Source of the DNA: Clostridium sp.
Lineage (GTDB): Bacteria > Cyanobacteriota > Vampirovibrionia > Gastranaerophilales > Gastranaerophilaceae
NCBI GenBank assembly: GCA_018362895.1
Contig: JAHALR010000001.1
Span: 1 to 64,000, forward strand
Direction of reading: 5' to 3'
Length of the DNA stretch: 64,000 nucleotides
Shown here: positions 25,883-34,324 of the stretch, piece after piece
Layout: every line of letters starts with the position of its first letter
Position numbering within the stretch: position 1 is the first letter of the stretch
Made by a program: the position numbers and the translations under genes
Notes under the pieces: model-generated
The model's input: only the letters and a program-made list of their open reading frames with translations
What the model was told of the DNA's origin: nothing
The model's database searches: none

Positions 25883-26320
25883 ATGGCAGAAAAAACAATA
25901 ATTATAGGCTGTGACCATGCAGGACTTGAACTTAAAAATACAATTATAAAATATCTTGAAGAACTCGGATATAAGATAGATGATGCTGGTACTTATACAA
26001 AAGACTCCTGTGATTATCCGGTTATTGCCCAAAATGTAGCAAAAAGAATTGCTGATGGAAGATATGAAAAAGGAATTTTAGTCTGCGGGACAGGGCTTGG
26101 AATGTCAATTGCAGCAAACAAAATTAAAGGTATAAGAGCAGTAGCTGTTTCTGACACAACAAGTGCGAAATGCTCACGTTCTCACAACAATACTAATATA
26201 TTGTGCCTCGGTGAACGTATTATCGGAGATTATTTAGCAAAAGATATTGTAAAAATATGGCTGGATACACCTTTTGAAGGCGGAAGACATTCAAAAAGAG
26301 TTGAAATGTTTGAAAATTAG
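25883..26320 (+). CDS. rpiB: Ribose-5-phosphate isomerase B
   Basis: Interconverts ribose-5-phosphate and ribulose-5-phosphate in the pentose phosphate pathway. 'IIIGCDHAGLELK' at the N-terminus and 'GILVCGTGLGMSIAANK' with the catalytic Cys are the RpiB/LacAB signature; 'SRSHNNTNILCLGERIIG' is the next conserved block. The ATG at 25883 is chosen because GGAG (25870-25873) lies 9 nt before it; the ATG at 25868 would put that site inside the gene. The gene ends with a 4-bp convergent overlap with the response regulator. Confidence 0.95.
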   Translation: MAEKTIIIGCDHAGLELKNTIIKYLEELGYKIDDAGTYTKDSCDYPVIAQNVAKRIADGRYEKGILVCGTGLGMSIAANKIKGIRAVAVSDTTSAKCSRSHNNTNILCLGERIIGDYLAKDIVKIWLDTPFEGGRHSKRVEMFEN

Positions 26321-27201
26321 TTAGACTCAATTTTGCTTACAGCAACATCAACACTTGAAAATGTTGGTATAAGTGTGTCAAGAAAAGCATCTGACAATGC
26401 CTCTCTTAAAGATTCCGAAATTTTCACAAGCATAAATTGACCTTTTTTCTCATTACACATCTTATATAATTCAGCAAATACGCTTGTATATTCATCATCA
26501 AAAATTTTAACATTTTCCATGTTAAAAATTATGTTTGTATACCCGGTATAAAGACTTGTTGTAACGTCTTTCAAAATCATATCTATATGTTTTCTAGCAT
26601 TAAACTTATTTATTGTATAACAACAAATATTATCATTAATAGAATATTTAAAGAAGTCTTCATGCTGTTTTGAGGTTAAAGAACTGGTAATAAATTTTAA
26701 AATTTGATCATGCCAATTGCTGTTTTTAGGCACAAACTCATCAATTCCAAGTTTATAACATTTTTCGATAAGATTTTTATCATCCGTACCTGACATAACA
26801 ATAATTTTATTCGTTCTTTTTGCATCTCTAAGCTTTATACATTCATCTATGAGCTCTATACCATCTGCTGCATCAGGCAAGAATAAGTCAACAACTATGT
26901 AATCAAACTTTTTCTTTTTAAGTTCAGCCAACGCCTCCTCTTTATTCCTTGCAACAGTCGGCACAATACCTACTTTTTTAAGAAGCTGATTAAATTGATA
27001 AATAGAAAGCTCCAAATCATCAACTATCAAAATATTGAATTCGGCAGGAACGGTCATTGCTTCCTGTCCGCCAAAAGAAAGCAATTTTCTTTCAATTGAA
27101 ATCAAAGCTTTGTTTATGTCATCAGAAGATATATTGCTAAAATCCACATCAATAGCAGCCAAATCAATCAATTTTCTTAATTGTTCATTATTTATATCCA
27201 T
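26317..27201 (-). CDS. Response regulator with C-terminal STAS-like domain
   Basis: 294 aa. A helical N-terminal ~50 residues precede a receiver domain (~55-175) with acidic pocket Asp61/Asp62, phospho-acceptor Asp105 ('YIVVDLFLPD'), Ser137 and Lys159 ('FVPKNS'). The C-terminal ~100 residues ('HIDMILKDVTTSLYTGYTN', 'IIFNMENVKIFDDEYTS', 'MLVKISESLREAL') have the beta-alpha pattern of STAS/anti-sigma-antagonist domains rather than a DNA-binding one. Output is therefore likely protein-protein, as in partner-switching control of sigma factors or motility. No kinase gene is adjacent. TATAAT lies ~30 nt upstream on its strand. The receiver call is firm, the STAS call moderate. Confidence 0.82.
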   Translation of the reverse strand: MDINNEQLRKLIDLAAIDVDFSNISSDDINKALISIERKLLSFGGQEAMTVPAEFNILIVDDLELSIYQFNQLLKKVGIVPTVARNKEEALAELKKKKFDYIVVDLFLPDAADGIELIDECIKLRDAKRTNKIIVMSGTDDKNLIEKCYKLGIDEFVPKNSNWHDQILKFITSSLTSKQHEDFFKYSINDNICCYTINKFNARKHIDMILKDVTTSLYTGYTNIIFNMENVKIFDDEYTSVFAELYKMCNEKKGQFMLVKISESLREALSDAFLDTLIPTFSSVDVAVSKIESN

Positions 27202-27235
27202 AATCCAAAACCCAATTTTTGTATCAAATTATATA

Positions 27236-27979
27236 TTAATCTATTATTTCTTTCAAAACCTCATTCAAAAGCTTGATATCATTTTTACTATTACAATTTT
27301 TTTTGAATTTTTCAAACAAATCTTTTCTTTTTTTATAAGTTATTAGAAATTGTTGTTTTCTTCGCCATTTATCAATCTCCGAATGATTGCCGCTCAAAAG
27401 AACATCAGGCACTTTCATACCATGATACTCTCTTGGTTTTGTATACTGTGGATACTCTAAAAGACCATCTGAAAAAGAATCAAAGTGAGCAGAATCTAGT
27501 TTTCCTAAAAAACCTTCAATATTTCTGGAAACAGAATCAATTACACACAAAGCAGGAAGCTCACCACCTGTCAAAACATAATCACCAACTGATATTTCTC
27601 TTGCCTTAGTGTAGGTCTTTATGCGTTCGTCAAAACCTTCATAATGCCCACAAATCATTATAATATGTTTTTTTTGGGACAACTCACAAGATATCTTCTG
27701 ACTAAAAGTCTCTCCTTGAGGAGAGAGAATTATAACTTCTGTTTCAGCATCCTTTTCTATTGAATCAAATGCATCGAAATAAGGCTGACACATCAATACC
27801 ATACCAGCTCCACCACCGTATGGGGTATCATCTACTTTTTTATGTTTATCATTTGTAAAATCTCTGGGGTTAACAGTGTTAACGCAAATTATCCCGTTAT
27901 GCACACCTCTTGCAATTATACTGTGTGAGCACGCCTGATTTATCATATCAGGAAAAAGTGTTAATACATCAAATTTCAT
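27236..27979 (-). CDS. trmD: tRNA (guanine37-N1)-methyltransferase TrmD
   Basis: Methylates G37 next to the anticodon using SAM, preventing +1 frameshifting. 'FDVLTLFPDMI' opens the protein; the trefoil-knot SAM site is 'IMICGHYEGFDERI' and 'EISVGDYVLTGGELPAL'; 'PQYTKPREYHGMKVPDVLLSGNH' is the conserved C-terminal block. 247 aa is standard. It shares one base with rimM upstream, the usual rimM-trmD order. Confidence 0.97.
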   Translation of the reverse strand: MKFDVLTLFPDMINQACSHSIIARGVHNGIICVNTVNPRDFTNDKHKKVDDTPYGGGAGMVLMCQPYFDAFDSIEKDAETEVIILSPQGETFSQKISCELSQKKHIIMICGHYEGFDERIKTYTKAREISVGDYVLTGGELPALCVIDSVSRNIEGFLGKLDSAHFDSFSDGLLEYPQYTKPREYHGMKVPDVLLSGNHSEIDKWRRKQQFLITYKKRKDLFEKFKKNCNSKNDIKLLNEVLKEIID

Positions 27980-28515
27980 TAAATTTTCCCTAATTTATCA
28001 GTATTGGAATCTATGCCCTCGAGCATGTTTACGACAATCTTCTTATTTTCAATATCAACAACCGGAACCAGATCTTTAACAAATGGAACCATAAAAGAAG
28101 CACCACTATTTTTTCTTATTTCAAGTAAATTGGATGCCTTGTTTTCGCCTATATCAGACACTTTGCCTAACTGGTTGCCTTCTGTATCAAACACAGGTAA
28201 CCCAATCAATTCACTGATAAGAAACTCATCTGTTTCCAATTTAGATTTCAAAACATCTTCTGTAATATGTACAAGAAGACCTTTAATCAACAATACATCA
28301 TTAACAGTATTAACCTGTTTAAATTTTATTATTGCCAGATTTTTATGGAAACGTACCGACTCAACATCATATGGTACTTTTTTATCTCCGTCAAAAATAT
28401 ATACTTGTTTAAGGCTTTTGATTAAATTCTCATTACCTGAAGTAAAGCCCATTTTGACCTCACCTTTTATTCCGTGAAAATTTAAAATTTTACCAATAGA
28501 AACAAGCTTACTCAT
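27979..28515 (-). CDS. rimM: Ribosome maturation factor RimM
   Basis: Assists 30S maturation (16S 3' domain, uS19 region). 'VSIGKILNFHGIKGEVKM' is the RimM N-terminal signature and a PRC-barrel follows ('ELIGLPVFDTEGNQLGKVSDI', 'FMVPFVKDLVPVVDIENKKI'). The frame is open further upstream with a Lys-rich extension (start 28692), but that is the other reading of the upstream gene's tail; the true start is the ATG at 28515, giving 178 aa. It overlaps the upstream zinc-ribbon gene by 8 bp, so translation is probably coupled. Confidence 0.94.
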   Translation of the reverse strand: MSKLVSIGKILNFHGIKGEVKMGFTSGNENLIKSLKQVYIFDGDKKVPYDVESVRFHKNLAIIKFKQVNTVNDVLLIKGLLVHITEDVLKSKLETDEFLISELIGLPVFDTEGNQLGKVSDIGENKASNLLEIRKNSGASFMVPFVKDLVPVVDIENKKIVVNMLEGIDSNTDKLGKI

Positions 28516-29617
28516 CTTCTTTAACGGGTTCTTCCACAGTTTCAGATGCTTTTTTGCGTCCTCTTTTTTTAGGTTTTTCTTCAGACAATTCATCAGCCTG
28601 AGAAAGTTTTTCTTCAGCTTTTTTCTCCTTTTCTTGAGCTGATTGTTTGAATTCAGCAGGAGCATCCGCCCTTTCAGGATTCCAACGATCAAGACCGAGT
28701 TGTTTTCTAATTAAACCTATACCTACATGGACTCGCCATTCATCAATTTTTAACTGAGCAGATATAATCTTGTGGCATCCAATAGGAGGAAGCGGCAACA
28801 ATGGCTCATAGAGCATTTTTATTGCTGTAAGTTGATCCGGAGAAACAGCAAGTTTTCTTTTAGGAAATGCTAATTTCGGAAGCATCATTTTTTGTCTGAC
28901 AAGATTAATGCCAAAGAATACTTTTCTTGCTTCAAGTCCTATTTGTTCTCCAATAACCTCATGTGCATCGGGATTAGGAAGTGGAAGCATCTTTTTATAC
29001 AATTCTTCTATCTGTGCCAGTTGTTCTTTGTTAACAAGCAGCTGTTTCGGCGGTTTTTGCGGACGACCGCCCATCGGTCTTCTTCCACCCTGGGGTCTGT
29101 TAAAACCACCCTGAGGACGATTGTATCCGCCTTGTTGAGGTCTTTGTCTGTTATAGTTGTTATAACCACCTTGCTGAGGTCTTTGATATCTGTTGTCACT
29201 GCCTCTGTCATAGGGACGTGGCTGTCTTGGCCTGTCATAATTTCTGTCATTACTATAACCGCCTTGAGGACGATTGTATCCACCCTGCTGTGGCCTGCTA
29301 TAATTTCCCTGAGGTCTCTGGTATCCACCTGCATTATAACTTCTTTGCGTATCATATCTAGGACGTTCCTGATAAGGACGCTCGTCTCTTCTCTGATATG
29401 AATCTGATGAATAACCACCCGATGAATAAGAACCTTGATGTTCTCCTGCGGATGAACCAGCAGAATATTGATTTTGTTCTTGAGAATTATCCTGTGAATC
29501 AGAACTTGTATCAGCACTGTTTTTCTTATCGGGATACAAACAATTGGGGCAAATTACCCTTTTAGGGTTTTTGGTTTCAAATTCCGCTCCACATTTAGTA
29601 CACTTATTTACATACAT
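28508..29617 (-). CDS. Zinc-ribbon protein with QGGY/RPQ low-complexity region and duplicated helical domain
   Basis: 369 aa. Residues 6-26 form a zinc ribbon ('CTKCGAEF' and 'CPNC'). Residues ~40-190 are low complexity, Gln/Gly/Tyr/Arg/Pro-rich, with repeats such as 'QQGGYNRPQGGY', like RGG/prion-like RNA-binding proteins. Then a ~57-residue domain occurs twice (~197-253 and ~257-313): '(D/E)QL..I..LY...LPLP....H..I..Q(L/I)...........GI.L(I/V)R'. A Lys/Glu-rich tail ends it. It leads the operon with rimM and trmD and overlaps rimM by 8 bp, which suggests a role in RNA or ribosome assembly. No established family recognised. Confidence 0.8.
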   Translation of the reverse strand: MYVNKCTKCGAEFETKNPKRVICPNCLYPDKKNSADTSSDSQDNSQEQNQYSAGSSAGEHQGSYSSGGYSSDSYQRRDERPYQERPRYDTQRSYNAGGYQRPQGNYSRPQQGGYNRPQGGYSNDRNYDRPRQPRPYDRGSDNRYQRPQQGGYNNYNRQRPQQGGYNRPQGGFNRPQGGRRPMGGRPQKPPKQLLVNKEQLAQIEELYKKMLPLPNPDAHEVIGEQIGLEARKVFFGINLVRQKMMLPKLAFPKRKLAVSPDQLTAIKMLYEPLLPLPPIGCHKIISAQLKIDEWRVHVGIGLIRKQLGLDRWNPERADAPAEFKQSAQEKEKKAEEKLSQADELSEEKPKKRGRKKASETVEEPVKEDE

Positions 29618-29762
29618 TTTTTTACAACCCTTTTGAAGTAAAAGGCGAAAGGCTATTTTCTTATTAGCTCCTCGACATCTTAATAAATTATAATTCTAAT
29701 ATCTTTTAACATTTTAAAGGGAAACATAAATTAAGGCAAGTTTTTTTACAAATTTTATACTA

Positions 29763-30200
29763 TTATTTGCTTAAAACAAAGGTTACAGGCCCGTTATTAC
29801 ATAAAGAAACCTGCATCATTGCAGCAAAAACTCCGGTTTTGACATTTAAACCTGAAGCAGAAAGCTTTGAAATAAAAAGCTCATAGATTGCTTTAGCTTT
29901 TACAGGGTCCTCTGCATTATCAAAACTGGGACGCGTACCTTTTTTACAATCAGACGCAAGTGTAAATTGAGAAACCACAAGGATGTCACCACTTATATCA
30001 ATAATTGACTTGTTCATTTTTCCGTTTTCGTCTTCAAAAAACCGCAAAGAAAGTAATTTGGATACCATCCAATCTAATTTGTCTTCGGTATCACCTTTTT
30101 CTACGCCGAACAATATAAGCATGCCGCTGTTTATTGAAGAGTAAACTTCACCATTTATTGACACAGATGCATTTGTTACTCTTTGAATCACTGATTTCAT
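29763..30200 (-). CDS. dtd: D-aminoacyl-tRNA deacylase
   Basis: Removes D-amino acids (and Gly from tRNA-Ala) mischarged on tRNA. Active-site motifs are 'LVVSQFTLASDCKKGTRPSF' (residues ~75-94) and the cross-subunit Gly-cisPro motif 'NNGPVTFVL' near the end. 145 aa is standard. AAGGAG lies 8 nt before the ATG; the gene follows the Maf/DUF115 gene after 6 bp. Confidence 0.96.
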   Translation of the reverse strand: MKSVIQRVTNASVSINGEVYSSINSGMLILFGVEKGDTEDKLDWMVSKLLSLRFFEDENGKMNKSIIDISGDILVVSQFTLASDCKKGTRPSFDNAEDPVKAKAIYELFISKLSASGLNVKTGVFAAMMQVSLCNNGPVTFVLSK

Positions 30201-30206
30201 TAAATT

Positions 30207-32192
30207 TTACTCCTTAAGCTCACTAATAGCCTTATTTATTAAACTTTCGGCTTCCATAATCCTGTCCAAACCGCTTTTGTAATAGTCGTCAAATAAAGAA
30301 TAAAAGCTTTTCATAACATTTTCTGACATTTCTCCATCTGACTCCTTCATAAAATAGCCAAGTTCATAATTTTCTTTTAACACCAGCATTTTTAAAAGCC
30401 TATTTTTATTTGTAAAATTATTTGTAATATTTACGTATAAATCTGCTGCCTTTTTTACGGATGAAAGCATATCATGCCCGAGTAAGCAATTTCTCTTAAC
30501 AGAACAAGACATAGATTTGACAATATTTTTCCCTTTTTCAAAAAGAGTTTTAACCTCATTCAATGCCAGTATATCATCTTTCAAATTTTTAATAATAAGC
30601 TCTTTATCAAAAGAAGTTTCCTTTTTCAAACCGTCAAACAACTGTTTTTTATCCAGAATATTTGTAGAATATTTAGACAGTGTCTGTTCAAGAGTCTGTG
30701 TCTCAAAGCCATGTATCAATGCACCGCCTATTGAACAGTTTATCAATTCAGCTTCACCTGAATGTTTTTTCGCAAAATCTTTTATATACTCTAAAAACAG
30801 TGCATATCCTGATTCTGTTGGAAGCTTGGAGCCATCTTGAGAATCAACAAAAACAAGACTCTTATTGAGTTTATTGAGCCTTGCAATAAGATGTGCTGTT
30901 TTCTCTTCATCTGACCAATTAAAATTATTTTTATAATATGCAGCTTTATATTGTTCAAAATTTCTTGGACAAATTTTATACACACCTGTTGTCTCATCTT
31001 TTATACATTCCAAACCATCAAATTCAGAACCTTTTGCATAACATTGACCATCCGTATACGCTAAATCCTGACCAATTAAAATAATAGGACTACACCCAAG
31101 ATACAAAGCAGACGATAAAGCCTGATATGAAACAGTACCTTTGGTTTCAAAAGGAATAAATTCCTTGTTTGCTTTTTCCAAAAACCATCTGTTTGAATCA
31201 ACTTCTAACGAAACAGAAAAAAATCTTTCTTTAAATTCAAAATCAAAGACAGAACTGCTGGTATAAGGTTCTGCAATAAGCATCATATCTTTAGTACAAG
31301 GCAAATCATAATGAAAAGAAGTATTGCACTTTTCAATTACATTCAAAAAATCAGGAATAATATCATTTTTATACAAGGTTTTTAAAGCAGTGCCAACACA
31401 AAAAATAATGGCGTTATCCTTATATTTCTTTAAAATCTCTATATTTTTACTCAAGGATGGACCTGCTGAAACAATCACAGCAGGTATATTTTTAAACTTA
31501 TTTTTATTATCTGTCAATAGCAAACCTTTATATTTTTTTGACAGATTAGCAAGAGTCTTCTGAAAAAACAGATTCATCTCTTTTGCCTGATATATAAAAT
31601 TAAATGAATAAATGCTGTATAGTCTGTTTAACTCATTTTTGAAGCACTCCAGAATGTCTGAAGAAAAATGTAAATAATAGTCTAAATATGAAAAGGAAAC
31701 TCTTGTTTTGTATCTGAACACAGATTCAAAAACTTTTTCAAATTCAGGCAAATCGGAAACAACAAAAACATTTTCCCTTGATAAAGCATCACCAAGGTCT
31801 ACTGCTTCAAAAACAAGTCGCAAAGTTTCAAGGTCAGGTTCAAAAAGAATTATACTGCCTTTTGTTTTCTGAGAAAAAATATCAAGTACATAGCCCAATC
31901 CCAGACCAAAAATAACATGCACAGAATTTCTTGAATTGTGAGGAAGTGCAGAAAAAAGTGCAGCTGCTTCATCCTGAGCACCCGTCAAAGAATGCACTGG
32001 ATTTTTATTAATTATAAGGTTATATTCACCTGAAAGATTAGTATTTATCTCATAGTGATTTTTATAAACAGTTATATTCTTTATTTTATCAACAAGTGAA
32101 GCGTTATACCTGCTGATATACATAAGATTTTTTTCAAGTGAACCATTCATGCCTGCACTTCCCCAATTTAGTAAACTAATTAAATTATACAT
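30207..32192 (-). CDS. DUF115/Maf motility accessory protein, probable flagellin glycosyltransferase
   Basis: 661 aa. The N-terminal part has 'VHVIFGLGLGYVLDIFSQ' and 'IILFEPDLETLRLVFE'; the central DUF115/MptE-like domain has 'IPAVIVSAGPSLSKNIEIL', 'NAIIFCVGTALKTLYKNDIIPDFLNVIE' and 'PIILIGQDLAYTDGQCYAKG'. This is the motility accessory factor layout found in Campylobacter, Clostridium and Aeromonas, where Maf proteins add nonulosonic acids to flagellin. GGAGG lies 4 nt before the ATG. Presence with FliD, FliS and the FliT-like protein supports a glycosylated flagellum. No sugar-synthesis genes are in this window. Confidence 0.85.
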   Translation of the reverse strand: MYNLISLLNWGSAGMNGSLEKNLMYISRYNASLVDKIKNITVYKNHYEINTNLSGEYNLIINKNPVHSLTGAQDEAAALFSALPHNSRNSVHVIFGLGLGYVLDIFSQKTKGSIILFEPDLETLRLVFEAVDLGDALSRENVFVVSDLPEFEKVFESVFRYKTRVSFSYLDYYLHFSSDILECFKNELNRLYSIYSFNFIYQAKEMNLFFQKTLANLSKKYKGLLLTDNKNKFKNIPAVIVSAGPSLSKNIEILKKYKDNAIIFCVGTALKTLYKNDIIPDFLNVIEKCNTSFHYDLPCTKDMMLIAEPYTSSSVFDFEFKERFFSVSLEVDSNRWFLEKANKEFIPFETKGTVSYQALSSALYLGCSPIILIGQDLAYTDGQCYAKGSEFDGLECIKDETTGVYKICPRNFEQYKAAYYKNNFNWSDEEKTAHLIARLNKLNKSLVFVDSQDGSKLPTESGYALFLEYIKDFAKKHSGEAELINCSIGGALIHGFETQTLEQTLSKYSTNILDKKQLFDGLKKETSFDKELIIKNLKDDILALNEVKTLFEKGKNIVKSMSCSVKRNCLLGHDMLSSVKKAADLYVNITNNFTNKNRLLKMLVLKENYELGYFMKESDGEMSENVMKSFYSLFDDYYKSGLDRIMEAESLINKAISELKE

Positions 32193-32340
32193 TTAACCTC
32201 CGAATATATAATCGCTAAAAGAATGAAATTAACCACATGGACTAAAAAGTTAAACCCTGGGATTAATAACATTTAAAAAGAAAATCTTTAGAATGTATAA
32301 AGAGAGTACCAGATAAAGTTATTTCATTAGGGGAAGAGAT

Positions 32341-33120
32341 TTGGGCATAAAGTATCAAAGTGTGGCACATGGATTGGATTCATTTGTTGTCAAACCGTCA
32401 AATTATACGGTCACTCAAGCATATAAGTTTTTTGTCAAAGCTGATGCACTGAGACTTGCCAATCACTTTAAAGAATCTATCAAGCACTATCTCAGCGCAA
32501 TAATGATTGATAGAACAAATTACAGAACATATATGGGACTCGGTATATCATACAAAGCCGAAGGAAAATATGACAAAGCCATTTCAGCATTGGAAAAAGC
32601 TAGAGAAATGTCATATTTTACAGCTGACATACATTATGAACTCGGACTTTGTTATCTTATTTCAGGAAGGTTTTGTGAAGCAATAAAATCCTTTCATCAC
32701 ACAATTTCACTTGACCGTAATAATATAAATGCACAACTCCAACTCGGGGTAGCACATGAGTTTATTGATGAGCCTGACATGGCATTACTTATTTATCACA
32801 CGATTATAGAAAATAATCCAGAATTTTTAAGTGCTTACAATCATCTCTCTGCACTTTATATGAATATAGGTGAATATAAATCAGCTGGCAATGTCTTTTC
32901 ACAGATGTTGAGTGTTAATCCTAATTTTTATAAAGCTTATCTTGGTCTTGCAATATGTTTTGACAAAATGTCCAACACATCGAGAGCAATACATTACTAT
33001 AAAGTATTTCTAGACAAAAAGCCTCACTCACATCACAGTGAAAAAATCAAAAAAAGAATCGCAAAACTCAGGAATAACAAAACAACAACCGGTGAAAAAA
33101 GAATGCTTTCTGTTCTTTAA
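32341..33120 (+). CDS. TPR protein
   Basis: 259 aa with a TTG start supported by AGGGGAAGAG 3-10 nt upstream. Five to six TPR units run from ~residue 25 to 235 ('FKESIKHYLSAIMIDRTNYR', 'YDKAISALEKAREMSYFTAD', 'FCEAIKSFHHTISLDRNNIN'). The basic C-terminus has 'KKRIAKLRNNK'. It is divergent from the Maf gene and separated by ~150 bp. Cytoplasmic scaffold; partner unknown. Confidence 0.83.
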   Translation: MGIKYQSVAHGLDSFVVKPSNYTVTQAYKFFVKADALRLANHFKESIKHYLSAIMIDRTNYRTYMGLGISYKAEGKYDKAISALEKAREMSYFTADIHYELGLCYLISGRFCEAIKSFHHTISLDRNNINAQLQLGVAHEFIDEPDMALLIYHTIIENNPEFLSAYNHLSALYMNIGEYKSAGNVFSQMLSVNPNFYKAYLGLAICFDKMSNTSRAIHYYKVFLDKKPHSHHSEKIKKRIAKLRNNKTTTGEKRMLSVL

Positions 33121-33136
33121 GAAATCAAAGTTTTTT

Positions 33137-34177
33137 TCATTTTATCTTATTATCCTTCATTTTATTACTTAATTGACCGCAAGCTGCATCAATATCAGAA
33201 CCTCTTTCCAATCTGATAGTAACTTTTTTTCCGGATTGTTCAAGTACATATTTGAATTTTTGTATAGCCTGCTTCGAAGGTTTCTCAAAATCATCTTTCT
33301 CATTCGGATTATAAATTATCAAATTAATATTTGCCTTAAGTCCTATAAGAAGCTTAGAAAGTTCTTTTGCGCACTCAACAGAATCATTAAAGCCTTTAAT
33401 AAGTGTATATTCTATTGTAATACGTCGCCCTGTGTCAGAAACATAGTTCTTTAGAGACTTCATCAAATCATCAAGATTATATTTGTTTTCAATAGGCATA
33501 AGCTCCTGCCTGAGGGCATGATTCGGTGCATGTAAAGATATTGCCAGTGTAGGCTGAAAATCCATTTCAGCAAGTTTGTTAATTTGTGGAATTATCCCGC
33601 ATGTTGAAACAGTAAGGCGTCTTATACCAATTACAAAATCCTTGTTGAATATATCAATTGCTTTTAATACATTATCAAGATTTAGCAGCGGCTCTCCTTG
33701 CCCCATAAAAACTATATTTGTAACCTTCAAACCGGTATCCCTCTGGATTGTAAGTACTTGTTCAATAATCTCGCGAGGGGTTAAATTTCTGATAAACCCC
33801 AGTTTAGCAGTAGCACAAAACTTACAGTTACAAGCACAACCGACCTGAGAACTCACACAGGCTGTAAGATTAGCTCTGTTATCAAATCTCATAAGTACAG
33901 TTTCAACACAATTTCCGTCAGACAATTCAAGAAGATATTTAACAGTTCCATCAACGCTCACCTGTTTGTGTTTTATCTTTACATCAGTAATTTGAGCCAG
34001 TTCTCTTATTTTTTCTCTTGTAGATTTTGAAATATCAGTCATATCATCAAAATCAGAGACTGATTTTAAATAAATCCAATTATGAAGCTGTTTTGCACGG
34101 AAAGAAGACTCCTGTATGGAATCTGTAAATGCCTTGAGCTCTTCAATATTCATGCCTGATAAAATTTTCTTTTCCAT
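33137..34177 (-). CDS. rlmN: Dual-specificity RNA methyltransferase RlmN (radical SAM)
   Basis: Methylates C2 of adenine in 23S rRNA (A2503) and tRNA (A37). The radical SAM cluster is 'GCACNCKFC' (near residue 115), with 'GFIRNLTPREIIEQVL' and 'NIVFMGQGEPLLN' following; 'RRLTVSTCGIIPQI' and the C-terminal 'RGSDIDAACGQL' Cys, needed for catalysis, are present. The ATG at 34177 is preferred over a TTG at 34195 because TATAAT (34199-34204) would place the transcript start just after the TTG. 346 aa is standard. Confidence 0.96.
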   Translation of the reverse strand: MEKKILSGMNIEELKAFTDSIQESSFRAKQLHNWIYLKSVSDFDDMTDISKSTREKIRELAQITDVKIKHKQVSVDGTVKYLLELSDGNCVETVLMRFDNRANLTACVSSQVGCACNCKFCATAKLGFIRNLTPREIIEQVLTIQRDTGLKVTNIVFMGQGEPLLNLDNVLKAIDIFNKDFVIGIRRLTVSTCGIIPQINKLAEMDFQPTLAISLHAPNHALRQELMPIENKYNLDDLMKSLKNYVSDTGRRITIEYTLIKGFNDSVECAKELSKLLIGLKANINLIIYNPNEKDDFEKPSKQAIQKFKYVLEQSGKKVTIRLERGSDIDAACGQLSNKMKDNKIK

Positions 34178-34297
34178 AGGAGTATTTTGACACAAAAGAT
34201 TATAACAATTACTTAATATTACAAAGTTTTACTAGCAACATTAATTTTTTTTACATTTTAAACTTTCATACAAGAATTTTAACTTATTTTATTCTAA

Positions 34298-34303
34298 TAT
34301 AAT
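34298..34303 (+). promoter_or_regulatory. Probable -10 box of the uridine-kinase gene
   Basis: TATAAT at 34298-34303, 21 nt before the ATG at 34325, with GGGG as weak ribosome site. No convincing -35. Confidence 0.35.
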
Positions 34304-34324
34304 TATTATGAATGGGGTTAAGAC

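Noticed and set aside
28516..28692. Longer rimM frame starting at 28692
   Set aside because: The extra residues are Lys-rich, unlike RimM, and are the alternate frame of the upstream gene's tail. The RimM motif begins at 28515.
28892..29401. 169-aa plus-strand frame opposite the QGGY low-complexity gene (and 157 aa at 28004-28477)
   Set aside because: Arises from repeated codons of the minus-strand gene; rich in Thr, Ser, Ile and Leu with no ribosome site.
29618..29762. Possible leader regulator (riboswitch or r-protein leader) before the zinc-ribbon gene
   Set aside because: A TATAAT on the minus strand gives a leader of ~70 nt, but no known riboswitch pattern or strong paired structure is visible.
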